Below, piece by piece: positions 18,853 to 27,382 of a stretch of 64,000 bases of DNA (position 1 is the first letter of the stretch; each line of letters opens with the position of its first letter). A model generated the notes under the pieces. It ran no database searches. It saw nothing but the letters and a program-made list of their open reading frames with translations, and had not been told where the DNA came from. Origin of the DNA: Bradyrhizobium sp. CCGB01 (GTDB lineage: Bacteria > Pseudomonadota > Alphaproteobacteria > Rhizobiales > Xanthobacteraceae). A program made the translations under genes and the position numbers. The stretch covers positions 558,001 through 622,000 of the forward strand of contig NZ_JANADK010000001.1 in assembly GCF_024199795.1 (NCBI RefSeq), written 5' to 3'.

Positions 18853-20442
18853 CTAGCAGTCCGCGCTTCGGACGCAGCCGGAAATCCGATAGCGCGGAAT
18901 CATCTCGACCGCTCGCCTGAGCGTCTTCGGCCATCTGGACCCGTATTTCTCGGAGACCGAACCGCTGCCATGCCCCTGGATGAAATCCGCCACTTGAGCA
19001 TGCATTCCGACGTGCCGAGACTGCGATTTCCAGCGGTGCCGCCAGCCGTGGTTGGGCCACACGTTGTGATCGACGGGCAATTCTCTGACCCACTCTGCCA
19101 GTCGTTCGCCGACCTTCTGGTAGTGAGGGTGCGCACCCGTGCCGCCGCGTGATCTCGCCGGATCGTAGAACAGGGGCTTTCGAAGCTTCTTGCGCGCTGC
19201 GACATAAGCAAGCAACCCCTGCTCGTCCAGATGGGAATGGATCGGGACAAGCCGCTTCTTCCGCCCCTTGGTGCGCTCCTTCGGTAGACTGAAGCAGAGG
19301 ACGCCTTGAACCGTCACGATGTCCGACGGCAGGAGGGACGTAATCTCGTTCACCCGCGCGCCCGTGTAGGCGCAGATCCAGGGGATCCAGCGCCGCGCCG
19401 CCGCCATTTCACCCGAAAGCAGATGCGACCCCTTCTGCAGAGTCGCGGTCAGGATAGTGCGCGCGTCCTTGTCGCTGAATCCTTTCTCGTCGTCGTCCTT
19501 TTCGGTCTCGACATTTCGAACCACGACGCCAGCCACGGGGTTGACCGTCAGCTTGTCCTCGTCGACGAGATATTGGCAGACGGCCTTCAGGGCGGCGAGA
19601 TGGACGTCCTTGACGGTCCGCGGCGCGCGCTTCTTAACCACTCGCCCGATCCTGACGTCTTGTTTCAGCAGCTCATTCTTCCAGTCGATGACCTGCTTTT
19701 TTGTCACCTTGGCGAGATTCGAATCCTTGGCCCAGTCCGTGAATTCCTTGATGACCGGTCGCCACCGCTCAAGGGTTGACGCAGCCAGACCGGCGGCTTC
19801 GGCGTACTTGTCGAACCAGGCCAGGGCGTCGAGTTTTTCGGGCTCGGGCGGCGGGTAGTTCGCAACGTGGGGGGAGACTGAAAAGTCACCGTTCGCGGCT
19901 CGGACCAGGTCGGCTGTCGCGTGCCCCCGCGCCTTGAAGAAGGCGCGCATGAACAGGGTTTGGCTGCTGGGATCGAGCCGCAGTCTTTTCCGCTCGAGGA
20001 ATTCCAAAATGTCCTCCCAATAGGCGAACAGCTGCCAATTGGGGTGCCAGATGAGCGGCTTGGATTTCTTCTTGTGGACTTGCGCCGCCTCGTAGGCTGC
20101 AGAAGTAGGGTCGTTGCCGTGCTTCGCGACGTATTCGCGGTAGTACTCTCCGGCAAGCCCAACCGCTTGTTTGGGGCTGAGCTTGGTGAAGGGTAGGTCC
20201 TGGGTCACGGGGTCGGGCAGGCCCGCCCGCAGCGCCTCGAGCCGCTTCTCCCACTCGGATTCGAGCTCCAGCGAGAGGCTAGCGCAGCGGACGGTGGCGA
20301 TGCGTTCGTCCTCGGTTTCCAGCGAGCGCCAGATCTCGCCGCGCCCGACGATGTCGCGGTAGCGCTGCGGCACCCGCTTGCGCAGCCAATAGGATTTGCT
20401 TTTCTTGTCACGCAGGACCGGCGCAGGCATACGAACAACCAT
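18853..20442 (-). CDS. Tyrosine recombinase (integrase), DUF6538-type N-terminus, 529 aa
   Basis: A site-specific recombinase expected to integrate and excise the island. The N-terminal segment (residues about 8-35) matches the DUF6538 pattern of rhizobial integrases, followed by a SAM-like core-binding region (about 210-310). The catalytic domain shows Arg in TGARVNEI, a HGWR box (HxxR), and the nucleophile Tyr in SVSEKYG near the C-terminus. The ATG at 20,442 is used. Its 5' side faces an att-like sequence 50-120 bp away that ends the island. A frameshifted relative lies 3 kb to the left. Confidence 0.92.
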   Translation of the reverse strand: MVVRMPAPVLRDKKSKSYWLRKRVPQRYRDIVGRGEIWRSLETEDERIATVRCASLSLELESEWEKRLEALRAGLPDPVTQDLPFTKLSPKQAVGLAGEYYREYVAKHGNDPTSAAYEAAQVHKKKSKPLIWHPNWQLFAYWEDILEFLERKRLRLDPSSQTLFMRAFFKARGHATADLVRAANGDFSVSPHVANYPPPEPEKLDALAWFDKYAEAAGLAASTLERWRPVIKEFTDWAKDSNLAKVTKKQVIDWKNELLKQDVRIGRVVKKRAPRTVKDVHLAALKAVCQYLVDEDKLTVNPVAGVVVRNVETEKDDDEKGFSDKDARTILTATLQKGSHLLSGEMAAARRWIPWICAYTGARVNEITSLLPSDIVTVQGVLCFSLPKERTKGRKKRLVPIHSHLDEQGLLAYVAARKKLRKPLFYDPARSRGGTGAHPHYQKVGERLAEWVRELPVDHNVWPNHGWRHRWKSQSRHVGMHAQVADFIQGHGSGSVSEKYGSRWPKTLRRAVEMIPRYRISGCVRSADC

Positions 20443-20492
20443 GGCTGTGTAGCATCCCTGTGTAGCACCCGGATGCTGCGTAAGCCCTTATC

Positions 20493-20561
20493 AGACCGGA
20501 ACAATTTGAACGGACTGACAAAATCCCGCCGCTGGGTTAGGAATCCCTCCCTCTCCGCCAT
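20493..20561 (+). other. Att site: tRNA-Ser 3'-end-like sequence, right end of the island
   Basis: Bases 20,531-20,560 read like the T-arm and acceptor end of a serine tRNA: the tail gaatccctccctctccgcca is what a tRNA-Ser 3' end including its encoded CCA should look like, although the T-loop is off by a base or two and the rest of the tRNA is absent. Such fragments mark att junctions after integrase-mediated insertion into a tRNA 3' end. The same block, more degraded, occurs at 15,661-15,729. Immediately to the right begin ordinary metabolic genes with different codon use. Confidence 0.65.
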
Positions 20562-20591
20562 ACAAAGCGACTTCAAGAAACCCCTGCAAAA

Positions 20592-21503
20592 TCAGCCTGA
20601 TGCCGGTGCTGCTCGCGCCGCGAGAACCACCCGCGCCGTCGCCACGAACGCCTGCGCCGCCGGCGATAGCGTTCGACCCTGGCGCTTGAGCAACGACACC
20701 GGTCGTGTGATGGCTGGGCGCATGAGGGGCTTTGCGATCAGCGTCGGGAATTGGTCGGCGGGGAGCATCGTCGCCGGCAGGATGGCGAGGCCGAGGCCCT
20801 GCGCCGTCATGGCCAGCGCGGTGTTGATCAGCGTCACTTCATAGGTCGGGGAGAGGTGTTTGCCCTGCGCGCCCAGGGCCTGATCGATCTGCATGCGGAT
20901 CCGGGTCTCGCGGCGCATCGCGATCGTCGGGAGTTGCGCGAGCTCGTCCCATGTCAGGGAACGCCGCGCGGCGAAGTCGGCTGTGCGGCGGCCGATCGCG
21001 CTCAGGCGTCCGCGGGTCAGCGTCTCGATCGTCATCTCCGCGAACTCGCCTTCCACGCTGCCGATTGCGAACTCCGCATCGGTCGTGCTCAGGCGCGGAA
21101 CGAGATCGTCGGCGGCGACGTCGCGCATGTCGATCTCGATGTAGGGATAGCTTGCGCGGAATTTCGCGAGCACCAAAGGCAGCAGCGCCGATGCGGCGCC
21201 GGCTGACGCCAGAAACGCGACACGACCGGCGCGCGCCTGCGCGAGGTCACGCATGCGCCGTGACAGGCCCTGCGCATCGCCCAGCATCCGCTCGGCCGAT
21301 TGATAAGCCTCGTCGGCGGCGAGCGTCGGTTGCACCGATCGCGTGGAGCGATCGAACAGTTTGACGCCGAGCTGGGCTTCGAGTTGCTGGATCAACAAGC
21401 TCGCCGCCGATTGCGTGATCCCCAGCTCGCGCGCGGCCCGCGTGATGCTGCGCGCCCGGTACACTCCGGCGAAGGCCTGCAATTGTCGCAAGGTAAGATT
21501 CAT
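20592..21503 (-). CDS. LysR-family transcriptional regulator, 303 aa
   Basis: Standard LysR architecture and length. The N-terminal winged helix-turn-helix covers residues 1-60 (LRQLQAFAGVYRARSITRAA, then TQSAASLLIQQLE) and a LysR substrate-binding domain covers about 90-295. It is divergent from the FAD monooxygenase gene at 21,606 and an inverted repeat sits just before its start. By the usual LysR logic it should repress itself and activate the monooxygenase/binding-protein pair in response to an aromatic substrate or intermediate. The ligand is unknown. Confidence 0.92.
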   Translation of the reverse strand: MNLTLRQLQAFAGVYRARSITRAARELGITQSAASLLIQQLEAQLGVKLFDRSTRSVQPTLAADEAYQSAERMLGDAQGLSRRMRDLAQARAGRVAFLASAGAASALLPLVLAKFRASYPYIEIDMRDVAADDLVPRLSTTDAEFAIGSVEGEFAEMTIETLTRGRLSAIGRRTADFAARRSLTWDELAQLPTIAMRRETRIRMQIDQALGAQGKHLSPTYEVTLINTALAMTAQGLGLAILPATMLPADQFPTLIAKPLMRPAITRPVSLLKRQGRTLSPAAQAFVATARVVLAARAAPASG

Positions 21504-21506
21504 AGA

Positions 21507-21535
21507 GAAAGCTCATGAATTTATGAGTTCTTTCC
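21507..21535. promoter_or_regulatory. Probable LysR operator in the divergent promoter region
   Basis: CTCAT (21,512-21,516) and ATGAG (21,523-21,527) form an inverted repeat with a 6-bp AT-rich centre, flanked by GAAAG and CTTTC in loose outer symmetry. It lies 4-32 bp upstream of the LysR start and about 75 bp before the monooxygenase start, the usual place for a LysR recognition site. Confidence 0.5.
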
Positions 21536-21605
21536 GGCTTATCGCATAAGCGGCCCTGCAATAAAATGCATGCTGCGCGGGCAGCGAATCCGCGGCGATG
21601 AGGGA

Positions 21606-23258
21606 ATGGAAACGAGCATTAGGACACAGGTGCTGGTCGTGGGCGCCGGGCCCGTGGGATTGACCGCGGCCATGGATCTGGCCTCCCGTGGGATCGACGT
21701 TATCGTGGCGGAGATCCGGCATGCCGGCGATCCGCCCAGCGTCAAATGCAATCACGTTTCGGCGCGCTCGATGGAAATTTTCCGCCGGCTGGGCGTCGCC
21801 GCCAAGCTGCGCGATGCAGGGCTTCCGGCGGACTTTTCGAACGATTGCTCCTATCGGACCACGGCGACCGGCATCGAGCTCTGCCGCATCGACATTCCCT
21901 CCCGCGCACGCCGCTACAGCGCAACCGGCGGTCCCGACACCTGGTGGCCGACGCCCGAGCCGCCGCACCGGATCAACCAGGTCTATCTCGAGCCGATCCT
22001 GTTCAGTCATGCGGCCGCCCAGCCACGCATCACCATTCTGGCGCGCACGGAGATCACTGGCATCGAGCAGCACGATGACCATGTGGTCGCACTCGCCCGC
22101 GACCTCGACAGCGGAAACTCTACCCGCATCGAGGCTTCCTTTGTGATCGGATGCGACGGCAGCCGCTCCCTGGTTCGGAAATCGATCGGCGCAAGCCTGT
22201 CGGGCACGCCGGTGATCCAGCGCGTGCAATCGACCTTCATCGAAGCGCCGCAGCTCAGGGCACTGATGGGGGCTCACAAGCCGGCCTGGATGGTGCTCTC
22301 GCTCAATCCGCGCCGCTCCGGCACCACAGTTGCGATCGATGGTCGTGACCGCTGGCTGATCCACAATCACCTCAAGCCCGATGAGCCCGAGTTCGACTCG
22401 GTCGATCGCGACTGGGCGATCCGCGCCATTCTCGGCGTCGACGAGCGCTTCGAGTACAAGGTTCTCAGCAAGGAGGATTGGGTCGGGCGCCGGCTGGTGG
22501 CGGATCGCTTCCGCGACCGCCGGGTCTTCATCTGCGGCGATGCCGCGCATTTGTGGATGCCCTATGCGGGCTATGGCATGAATGCGGGCATTGCGGACGC
22601 CGTCGATCTCTGTTGGCAATTGGCGGCGCATCTGAATGGATGGGCGTCCGCTTCGATCCTCGATGCCTATGAGGCGGAGCGACAGCCCATCACCGAGCAG
22701 GTGTCGCGTTTCGCGATGGACCACGCGATGAAGATGATGGCGCAGCGCGGTGGCGTCTCCGCCGAGATCGAGGATGACACATCGCGCGGCCACGCGGCGC
22801 GCGCAGCGCTGGCGAGAGCGGCCTACGATCTCAACGTGCAGCAATATTGCTGCGCGGGCCTCAACTTCGGCTACTATTATGATGCCTCGCCGATCATCGC
22901 TTATGATGGCGAAACCCCTCCGGCCTACACGATGGGGAGCTTCACGCCTTCGACCGTGCCCGGCGCCCGCGCGCCGCATGTGTTCTTGCGCGATGGGCGA
23001 TCGCTCTACGACGCGTTCGGCACCGGTTACACATTGCTGAGGTTCGATCCGGCGATCGATGTGACGGAGTTAGAGTCTGCCGCGAAGAAACGCGGCGTGC
23101 CGCTCGCGCTCATCGATATCGCGCCCGATGAAGCTAACGGGGCCTATGCCGAGAAGCTCTTGCTGGCGCGGCCCGACCAGCACATCGCTTGGCGCGGGCA
23201 GGCCGCGCCCGAGAATCCAGAAGGCTTGCTGGCGCGCATCACCGGCGCGACGGCGTAA
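21606..23258 (+). CDS. FAD-dependent aromatic monooxygenase (PheA/TfdB family), 550 aa
   Basis: A flavoprotein hydroxylase of the para-hydroxybenzoate hydroxylase superfamily. The FAD-binding Rossmann motif VVGAGPVGLTAA is near residue 10, the DG motif (GCDGSRSLVR) near residue 180, and the second FAD motif CGDAAHLWMPYAGYG near 310. The C-terminal thioredoxin-like domain typical of the phenol hydroxylase subgroup appears to be present (about 400-550). It is expected to use NAD(P)H and O2 to hydroxylate a phenolic or related substrate. The ATG at 21,606 is preferred to one 36 bp upstream because the family N-terminus starts there. The next gene, a TctC-type binding protein, may deliver the substrate. 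Confidence 0.88.
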   Translation: METSIRTQVLVVGAGPVGLTAAMDLASRGIDVIVAEIRHAGDPPSVKCNHVSARSMEIFRRLGVAAKLRDAGLPADFSNDCSYRTTATGIELCRIDIPSRARRYSATGGPDTWWPTPEPPHRINQVYLEPILFSHAAAQPRITILARTEITGIEQHDDHVVALARDLDSGNSTRIEASFVIGCDGSRSLVRKSIGASLSGTPVIQRVQSTFIEAPQLRALMGAHKPAWMVLSLNPRRSGTTVAIDGRDRWLIHNHLKPDEPEFDSVDRDWAIRAILGVDERFEYKVLSKEDWVGRRLVADRFRDRRVFICGDAAHLWMPYAGYGMNAGIADAVDLCWQLAAHLNGWASASILDAYEAERQPITEQVSRFAMDHAMKMMAQRGGVSAEIEDDTSRGHAARAALARAAYDLNVQQYCCAGLNFGYYYDASPIIAYDGETPPAYTMGSFTPSTVPGARAPHVFLRDGRSLYDAFGTGYTLLRFDPAIDVTELESAAKKRGVPLALIDIAPDEANGAYAEKLLLARPDQHIAWRGQAAPENPEGLLARITGATA

Positions 23259-23315
23259 CCGGACAACGGGCAGCCTGGTCGCGCCCACAAGCAAAAATGC
23301 ATTGAGGAGGAGAAC

Positions 23316-24296
23316 GTGTTTCACGTTGCAAGGCGCCGCATTCTGGCCGTGCTGGCGGCCGCGACTATCGTCGTGCTGCCGCCGGAAGCAGGTCAGGCGG
23401 CCTATCCGGAGCAATTGATCAAGATCATCGTGACCTTCCCGCCCGGCGGCAGCGCCGACACCGTCATCCGCGCGCTCGAGCCGCTGGTTACAGCCGAGCT
23501 CAAGCAGAGCCTGGTCATCGAGAACCGCGCTGGCGCGGGAGGCAATATCGGCATGGCCGCGGTCGCGCAGGCCAAGCCTGATGGCTACACGCTCGGCGTT
23601 GCGCCGGCAGGGAGCGTGACGGTGAATCCTCACCTCAATTCGTCGATGCCGTTCGACCCGAAGGATCTCGCGCCGATCACGCTGCTCGCCGAAATTCCCT
23701 TCGTGCTTGTCGCATCCGCGGAGATACCTGCGCACACAGCGGCCGAGACGATAGCGCTCGCCAAGGCAAAGCCGGGCGTGCTGTCGATCGGACATGGCGG
23801 CAATTCGACCGCGATGCATTTGACGGCTGCGCTGTTCACGCAGAAGGCCGGGATCAGCATGGAGCTGGTGCCGTATCGCGGGACGGCGCCGGCAGCAGTC
23901 GACGTCCTTGCGGGACATGTCCCTTTCGCGGTGCTGGATATCCCCGCATCGCGACAACTGATCCTCGAACGCAAGCTCAACGCGATCGGCGTGTCGTCGG
24001 CACGCCGGCTGGCATCCTTGCCAGACGTGCCAACCCTCGCCGAGAGCGGCCTTGCGGGCTTCGAATCCGTGGGCTGGTTCGGGCTCGTTGCTCCCTCCGG
24101 CACGCCCGCCGACATCGTCGCCAGGCTGAACGACGCCTTCGTGAAGGCTCTGAAAGATCCCGCGGTGGTCGAGAAGATCCGGACGCTCGGCGCAGAGCCA
24201 GCGCCAACGTCGCCCGAGCAGTTCGGCCGATTCATTCAAAGCGAGAGCACGAAGTGGGGCAAGCTGATCGCCGAGGCCGGCATCAAGGCGAACTAG
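23316..24296 (+). CDS. TctC/Bug-family periplasmic substrate-binding protein, 326 aa
   Basis: The extracytoplasmic receptor of a tripartite tricarboxylate-type transporter. A signal peptide occupies residues 1-28 (RRRILAVLAAATIVVLPP, cleaved near GQAA). The Bug-family features follow: TFPPGGSAD in the ligand region, ENRAGAGGN, and VPYRGTAPA. The start is GTG with AGGAGG 7 bp upstream. No TctA/TctB membrane genes are nearby, which is common for Bug proteins. Its position 57 bp after the monooxygenase suggests an aromatic or carboxylate ligand for the same pathway. Confidence 0.9.
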   Translation: MFHVARRRILAVLAAATIVVLPPEAGQAAYPEQLIKIIVTFPPGGSADTVIRALEPLVTAELKQSLVIENRAGAGGNIGMAAVAQAKPDGYTLGVAPAGSVTVNPHLNSSMPFDPKDLAPITLLAEIPFVLVASAEIPAHTAAETIALAKAKPGVLSIGHGGNSTAMHLTAALFTQKAGISMELVPYRGTAPAAVDVLAGHVPFAVLDIPASRQLILERKLNAIGVSSARRLASLPDVPTLAESGLAGFESVGWFGLVAPSGTPADIVARLNDAFVKALKDPAVVEKIRTLGAEPAPTSPEQFGRFIQSESTKWGKLIAEAGIKAN

Positions 24297-24313
24297 GCCT
24301 GGCGTCACGCCGG

Positions 24314-24602
24314 GAACGCAGCATGTAGCCGACATGGCCGCCGGCATCGTCGACGCGGCGGCCGCGGCAGGGCCATCAACGTCCACCACGACATCGGCCG
24401 TTCCGCGACTTCGCGATCGGGCGCCACGCGCCAGCCGCTCCTTCGCGTGCGCGCCATCCACGCCCGTGCGCCCGCTACTGCACACCGATCCCCGCGCTCT
24501 CGATCACCGCTTGGTCGTGCGGTCTCCTCGACGATGAACGGGACCATTTCGGCCAGCCCCTTGTCGGCAATCGACACCTGGCCGTTGGCGGTGAGGTCGG
24601 CG
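24314..24602. repeat. Direct repeat copy A: remnant of a tctC-like 3' end
   Basis: About 289 bp that align in the same orientation with 29,855-30,146, starting with the shared gaacgcagcatgtagccgac. Read on the - strand, the right half still encodes the end of a TctC protein (MVPFIVEETAR) but is frameshifted and followed by unrelated sequence. The left half is the non-coding region downstream of that gene. The two copies bracket the GntR/TRAP/enolase module. The rest of 24,297-24,738 holds nothing else I can identify. Confidence 0.8.
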
Positions 24603-24738
24603 TCGACCTAGTTTCGATCGCGGAGGCGGCGCCTCGAGCTGTTGGTCGGGAAGGTCCAGCCCTACGCCAAACTTTGGCTCAAAAATACGTCCGGGTCGTG
24701 CCGAAGCAAGTTGCCGGGGGCGTACCTTGCAAGATTAT

Positions 24739-24754
24739 TCATATGATGATATGA
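24739..24754. promoter_or_regulatory. Palindrome 1 before the GntR regulator (candidate operator)
   Basis: TCATAT-GATG-ATATGA is a perfect inverted repeat with a 4-bp centre. Together with palindrome 2, whose centre is 26-27 bp away, it forms a pair of similar sites on nearly the same helix face, as expected for cooperative binding by a dimeric FadR-type regulator. Confidence 0.6.
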
Positions 24755-24765
24755 CGTTTGCGATT

Positions 24766-24780
24766 TCATATGTCATATGA
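24766..24780. promoter_or_regulatory. Palindrome 2 before the GntR regulator (candidate operator)
   Basis: TCATATG-T-CATATGA is a perfect 15-bp palindrome that ends 7 bp before the preferred start codon at 24,788. Binding here would block transcription or translation initiation of the regulator and the TRAP operon behind it, giving autoregulation. Confidence 0.65.
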
Positions 24781-24787
24781 TCTTTCA

Positions 24788-25570
24788 ATGCGCCCAACGA
24801 ACTTCCACGCCTTCCTCGTCGATCAGCTCGGCCGTCTCATCGCGTCGGGGCAGATCGGGGTAGACGGCGCGTTGCCGCGGGAGGACGAACTCGCCGACCG
24901 TTTTGGCGTCAGCCGTACCGTCGTCCGGGAGGCGACAAAGACCCTGCAAGCGCTCGGACTGATCACGACGGGACCGCGGGTCGGCTCGCGCGTCCAGCCG
25001 CTGTCGTCCTGGCGGCTGCTCGACCCGCAGGTGATGGACTGGATCACGGATGCCGATATGGCGAGCGGCTTCGAGCGTGATCTGCTCGAGCTGCGCGGCA
25101 TGATTGAGCCGGCGGCCGCCGGCTTCGCTGCGGAGCGCGGCTCCAACGCCCAGATCGCCGCGATCAACACGTCGCTCGACGCCATGGCGAACGCACAGGA
25201 CAAAGCCGAACACGAGGCTTCAGACTTCCGCTTCCACGAGGCCGTCCTGGAAGCTTCGGGAAACATCCTGCTGCTGCAGCTCAAGCCAATCCTGCGCGCG
25301 GTGCTGAAAGCCTCGTTCCGCCTCTCGATGCATGACCACAAGCGCGCCCAGGCGTCCATTGCGATCCACCGTCGGGTCGCGGCCGCGATTGCGGCGCGCC
25401 AGCCGGACGAGGCGCGCGCGGCCATGGTTGCGCTGCTGAAGGTCGCACAGGCCGACATCAACACCGGTCCGCCACGCAAAACGACCGGCTCCAAGAATCG
25501 AACAATCAAAAAAACACAGGAAACGTCCCATGCTCGCAACAGCCGAAAGATGGATCCTACGGGGGCTTGA
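24788..25570 (+). CDS. GntR/FadR-family transcriptional regulator (FCD domain), 260 aa
   Basis: An N-terminal winged helix (LPREDELADRFGVSRTVVRE, about residues 28-47) is followed by an all-helical FCD effector domain (about 90-225) with the expected metal/ligand-site residues in FRFHEAVLEASGN and AIHRRVAAAI. Such regulators usually repress sugar-acid or carboxylate operons and respond to the substrate. Two palindromes overlap its start region. I prefer the ATG at 24,788 because an earlier in-frame ATG (24,770) lies inside an operator. The C-terminal 25 residues are basic and overlap the TRAP small-subunit gene by 41 bp, unusually long, so the tail may be an extension without function. Confidence 0.88.
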   Translation: MRPTNFHAFLVDQLGRLIASGQIGVDGALPREDELADRFGVSRTVVREATKTLQALGLITTGPRVGSRVQPLSSWRLLDPQVMDWITDADMASGFERDLLELRGMIEPAAAGFAAERGSNAQIAAINTSLDAMANAQDKAEHEASDFRFHEAVLEASGNILLLQLKPILRAVLKASFRLSMHDHKRAQASIAIHRRVAAAIAARQPDEARAAMVALLKVAQADINTGPPRKTTGSKNRTIKKTQETSHARNSRKMDPTGA

Positions 25571-26075
25571 AGCCATCCTGGTCGCCCTGCTTGCCGGGAT
25601 GGTCGTGATGGTCTTCGGCAACGTGGTGCTGCGTTACGCATTCAATTCGGGCATCGACCTGTCCGAGGAGCTGTCGCGCTATTTCTTCGTCTGGCTGACC
25701 TATATCGGCGCGGTCGTGGTGATGCGCGAGAACGGCCATCTCGGCGTCGATACGCTCGTCGGCGCGATCGGCCCGCGCGGGCGGCTGATCTGCATGATGC
25801 TCAGCGATGCCATCGTGCTGGTCTGTTGCGTCATGCTGCTCGACGGCACCTGGAAGCAACATGAGATCAATGCCAGCGCCGTCGCGCCGGTCACCGGCCT
25901 GAGCATGGGTTATGTCTACGGCGTGCTGTACTTCGCCGGGCTCGGCATCGGTCTCATCACGCTGGCCCGCCTGCTGCGCGCCCTGACGGGCAAGCTCGGC
26001 CCGTACGAGCTGGCGGAATTCGCCGGCGACTATAGCGGCAACCCCTCACACGATTTGAAGGGGCATCTCGAATGA
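25530..26075 (+). CDS. TRAP transporter small permease subunit (DctQ type), 181 aa
   Basis: An integral membrane protein with four predicted helices (about residues 12-34, 48-66, 86-105 and 128-150), the standard DctQ layout and length, with the usual ELSRYFFVWLTYIGA signature in helix 2. It pairs with the large subunit, whose gene overlaps by 4 bp. The complex imports an organic acid delivered by the periplasmic protein using a sodium gradient. The start lies inside the end of the regulator gene. Confidence 0.93.
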   Translation: MLATAERWILRGLEAILVALLAGMVVMVFGNVVLRYAFNSGIDLSEELSRYFFVWLTYIGAVVVMRENGHLGVDTLVGAIGPRGRLICMMLSDAIVLVCCVMLLDGTWKQHEINASAVAPVTGLSMGYVYGVLYFAGLGIGLITLARLLRALTGKLGPYELAEFAGDYSGNPSHDLKGHLE

Positions 26076-27355
26076 CCGTCGCCGTCTTCCTGCTGTCGCT
26101 CTGCGGCGCCATGGCGCTCGGCATGCCGATCGCCTTCTCACTGATCGTCTGCGCGGTCGCGCTGATGTTCTGGCTCGGCGTCTTCGACACACAGATCATC
26201 GCGCAGAACATGATCATCGGCGCGGACTCCTTCCAGCTGCTGGCGATACCGTTCTTCCTGCTCGCAGGCGAACTGATGAACGCCGGCGGACTGTCGAAGC
26301 GTATCGTCAATTTTGCGCTCTCCATGGTCGGCCATCTGCATGGGGGCCTCGGCTATGTCGCGATCTTCGCCGCGATCATCATGGCTTCGCTCTCGGGATC
26401 GGCTGCCGCCGATACCGCCGCCCTCGCTTCGATCCTGCTCCCGATGATGCGCCAAGCCGGCTACGATGTCGGCCGATCGGCGGGACTGATCGCCTCGGGT
26501 GGCATCATCGCGCCGATCATTCCGCCCTCAATCGGATTCATCGTGTTTGGGGTCGCCGCCAACCTCTCGATCACCAAGCTCTTCCTGGCCGGGGTCTTCC
26601 CGGGGCTTCTGATCGGCCTGTCGCTGGTGATTGCCTGGGCGATCGTCTGCCGTCGCGACAAGATCGCGGTGCTGCCGCGGCGCAGCGGCGCGGAGCGCCT
26701 GAAGGCGACCTGGGACGGCTCGCTCGCCTTGCTGATGCCGATCGCGATCCTGGGCGGCATTCGCTTCGGCATCGTCACGCCGACGGAGGCGGCCGTGGTC
26801 GCGACCGTGTACGCCCTGATCGTAGGCATGTTCGTCTATCGCGAGCTCAAGCCGGCCGATCTCTACAGGGTCACGCTGACGGCGGCGAAGACGACGAGCG
26901 CAGTCATGCTGCTGGTCGCTGCAGCAGTCGTTTCAGCCTGGCTCATCACTCAGGCCAACATTCCGGCGGAGCTGTCGAGCCTGCTCGAACCCTTTATGGG
27001 CAACAAGACGATCCTCATGATCGTGATCATGTTGCTGGTGATGGTCGTCGGCACGGCGCTCGATTTCACGCCGACCGTGCTGATCCTGACTCCCGTGCTG
27101 ATGCCGGTGATCAAACAGGCAGGCATCGATCCGATCTATTTCGGCGTGCTCTTCATCATCAACAACGCCATCGGCTTGATTACGCCCCCGGTCGGCATCG
27201 TGCTCAACGTCGTCTGCGGCGTTGCACGCGTTCCGATGACGTTGGTGATCCGCGGCGTGATGCCGTTCCTGATCGCCCAGACGATCGCGATGTTCGTGCT
27301 GATCCTGTTCCCTCAACTCGTGACCGTTCCGCTGGCCTGGCTCAGCGGCCGCTAA
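26072..27355 (+). CDS. TRAP transporter large permease subunit (DctM type), 427 aa
   Basis: About twelve hydrophobic segments along the whole length, with the DctM hallmarks: IPFFLLAGELMNAGG near residue 60, LSGSAAADTAAL near residue 108 and IIPPSIGFIVFG near residue 148, and a second inverted half with LDFTPTVLILTPVLMPV and GLITPPVG. This is the transport channel of the TRAP system. The start overlaps the small-subunit stop (ATGA). Confidence 0.95.
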   Translation: MTVAVFLLSLCGAMALGMPIAFSLIVCAVALMFWLGVFDTQIIAQNMIIGADSFQLLAIPFFLLAGELMNAGGLSKRIVNFALSMVGHLHGGLGYVAIFAAIIMASLSGSAAADTAALASILLPMMRQAGYDVGRSAGLIASGGIIAPIIPPSIGFIVFGVAANLSITKLFLAGVFPGLLIGLSLVIAWAIVCRRDKIAVLPRRSGAERLKATWDGSLALLMPIAILGGIRFGIVTPTEAAVVATVYALIVGMFVYRELKPADLYRVTLTAAKTTSAVMLLVAAAVVSAWLITQANIPAELSSLLEPFMGNKTILMIVIMLLVMVVGTALDFTPTVLILTPVLMPVIKQAGIDPIYFGVLFIINNAIGLITPPVGIVLNVVCGVARVPMTLVIRGVMPFLIAQTIAMFVLILFPQLVTVPLAWLSGR

Positions 27356-27382
27356 ACCAAAAAGACACTCAGGAGGACTCCT

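Noticed and set aside
20531..20560. Possible tRNA-Ser gene
   Set aside because: Only the T-arm/acceptor end is present; no anticodon arm or 5' half precedes it, so it is an att fragment, not a gene.
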